Position numbers and translations under genes: made by a program | Origin: DASWHD01 sp036393335 | GTDB taxonomy: Bacteria > CG2-30-53-67 > CG2-30-70-394 | Assembly: GCA_036393335.1 (NCBI GenBank) | Contig: DASWHD010000019.1 | Span: forward strand, 1-13,786 | Length of the DNA: 13,786 nt | Direction of reading: 5' to 3' | The notes under the pieces: model-generated | Database searches by the model: none | The model's input: the letters and a program-made list of their open reading frames with translations, nothing else | Told to the model about the DNA's origin: nothing | Part shown: positions 13,473 through 13,786 of the stretch, piece by piece | Layout: each line of letters opens with the position of its first letter | Numbering within the stretch: the stretch's first letter is position 1

Positions 13473-13786
13473 ATGGCCACCATCGCCTCTTATGGCATTC
13501 GCACCATCGTCTCGACCCCCTACGAGGAGACCATCCCGCGCGTGGTCGAGGCCCTCAAACAGGAGGGGTTCGGCGTCCTTACCGAGATCGACGTCGCCGC
13601 CACCTTGAAGGCGAAGATCGGCGCCGACTTCACCAAGTACATCATCCTCGGCGCCTGCAACCCGAGGCTCGCCCACGCCACCCTGCAAGAGGAGCTGGAG
13701 ATCGGCCTCTTGCTGCCGTGCAACGTGATCGTCTACGAGGCACCGGACACCCACGAGACCGTGGTCTCCGCCGTCGACCCGGAGCG
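13473..13786 (+). CDS. DUF302 domain protein (3' end outside window)
   Basis: 104 codons are visible; the frame is open to the right edge. The sequence has the DUF302 hallmarks: the opening YGIRTIVSTPYEETIPRVVEALKQ (in pieces), TLKAKIGADFTKYIILGACNP with C62, and LEIGLLLPCNVIVYE with C83. Members fold as a small alpha/beta domain, and their function is not established. GAGG lies 8 nt upstream of the ATG, directly after the heptamer repeat. It is divergent from the histidine kinase, so shared regulation is possible but not shown. Complete DUF302 proteins are about 130 residues, so about 25 residues are probably missing. Confidence 0.9.
   Translation, partial: MATIASYGIRTIVSTPYEETIPRVVEALKQEGFGVLTEIDVAATLKAKIGADFTKYIILGACNPRLAHATLQEELEIGLLLPCNVIVYEAPDTHETVVSAVDPE

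Overview
The window is GC-rich bacterial DNA. Nearly all genes lie on the minus strand, so the main transcription unit reads from right to left. Its core is a System I cytochrome c maturation (Ccm) operon in the order ccmE, ccmF, ccmH-like, a zinc-ribbon (CcmI-like) gene, a secreted carboxypeptidase-regulatory-like membrane protein, ccmA, ccmB, ccmC, ccmD. A secreted protein-L-isoaspartate methyltransferase (pcm) follows, then a large multi-spanning spermidine-synthase-like protein that runs off the left edge. REP-like intergenic palindromes, the Ccm system and the high GC content suggest a proteobacterium or a related diderm. The sequence alone does not fix the phylum.

Right part (about 10900-13786): a small six-helix membrane protein of unknown function (10944-11660) and a complete sensor histidine kinase (11847-13223) are on the minus strand. 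No response regulator is visible beside the kinase. Divergent from it, a DUF302 gene starts at 13473 on the plus strand and runs off the right edge, directly after a tandem heptamer repeat (13403-13463). The 10643-10943 gap holds a candidate ccm promoter, a leader hairpin and a strongly structured element whose hairpin loops carry purine-rich GGAGGA motifs on the plus strand.

Middle part (3373-10591): CcmE has a CxxxY motif in place of the usual heme-binding HxxxY. The CcmH-like protein has an unusual CxCxC cluster instead of one CxxC. No ccmG or full-length ccmI is visible. Two extra genes, a zinc-ribbon protein and a secreted beta-sandwich/TM protein, sit inside the operon with stop/start overlaps to their neighbours and look like uncharacterised accessory components. 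CcmA and CcmB (exporter), CcmC (heme loading of CcmE), CcmD (small partner), CcmE (periplasmic heme chaperone), CcmF and CcmH (heme ligation) would together attach heme to apocytochromes in the periplasm.

The operon is interrupted at several junctions by inverted-repeat elements: ccmA/ccmB, ccmC/ccmD, and pcm/left-edge gene. The last is a nested palindrome of about 222 bp whose end contains the start codon of the downstream gene. These elements, the Cys-type CcmE with its odd CcmH, and the 10720-10858 structured region are the most unusual points.
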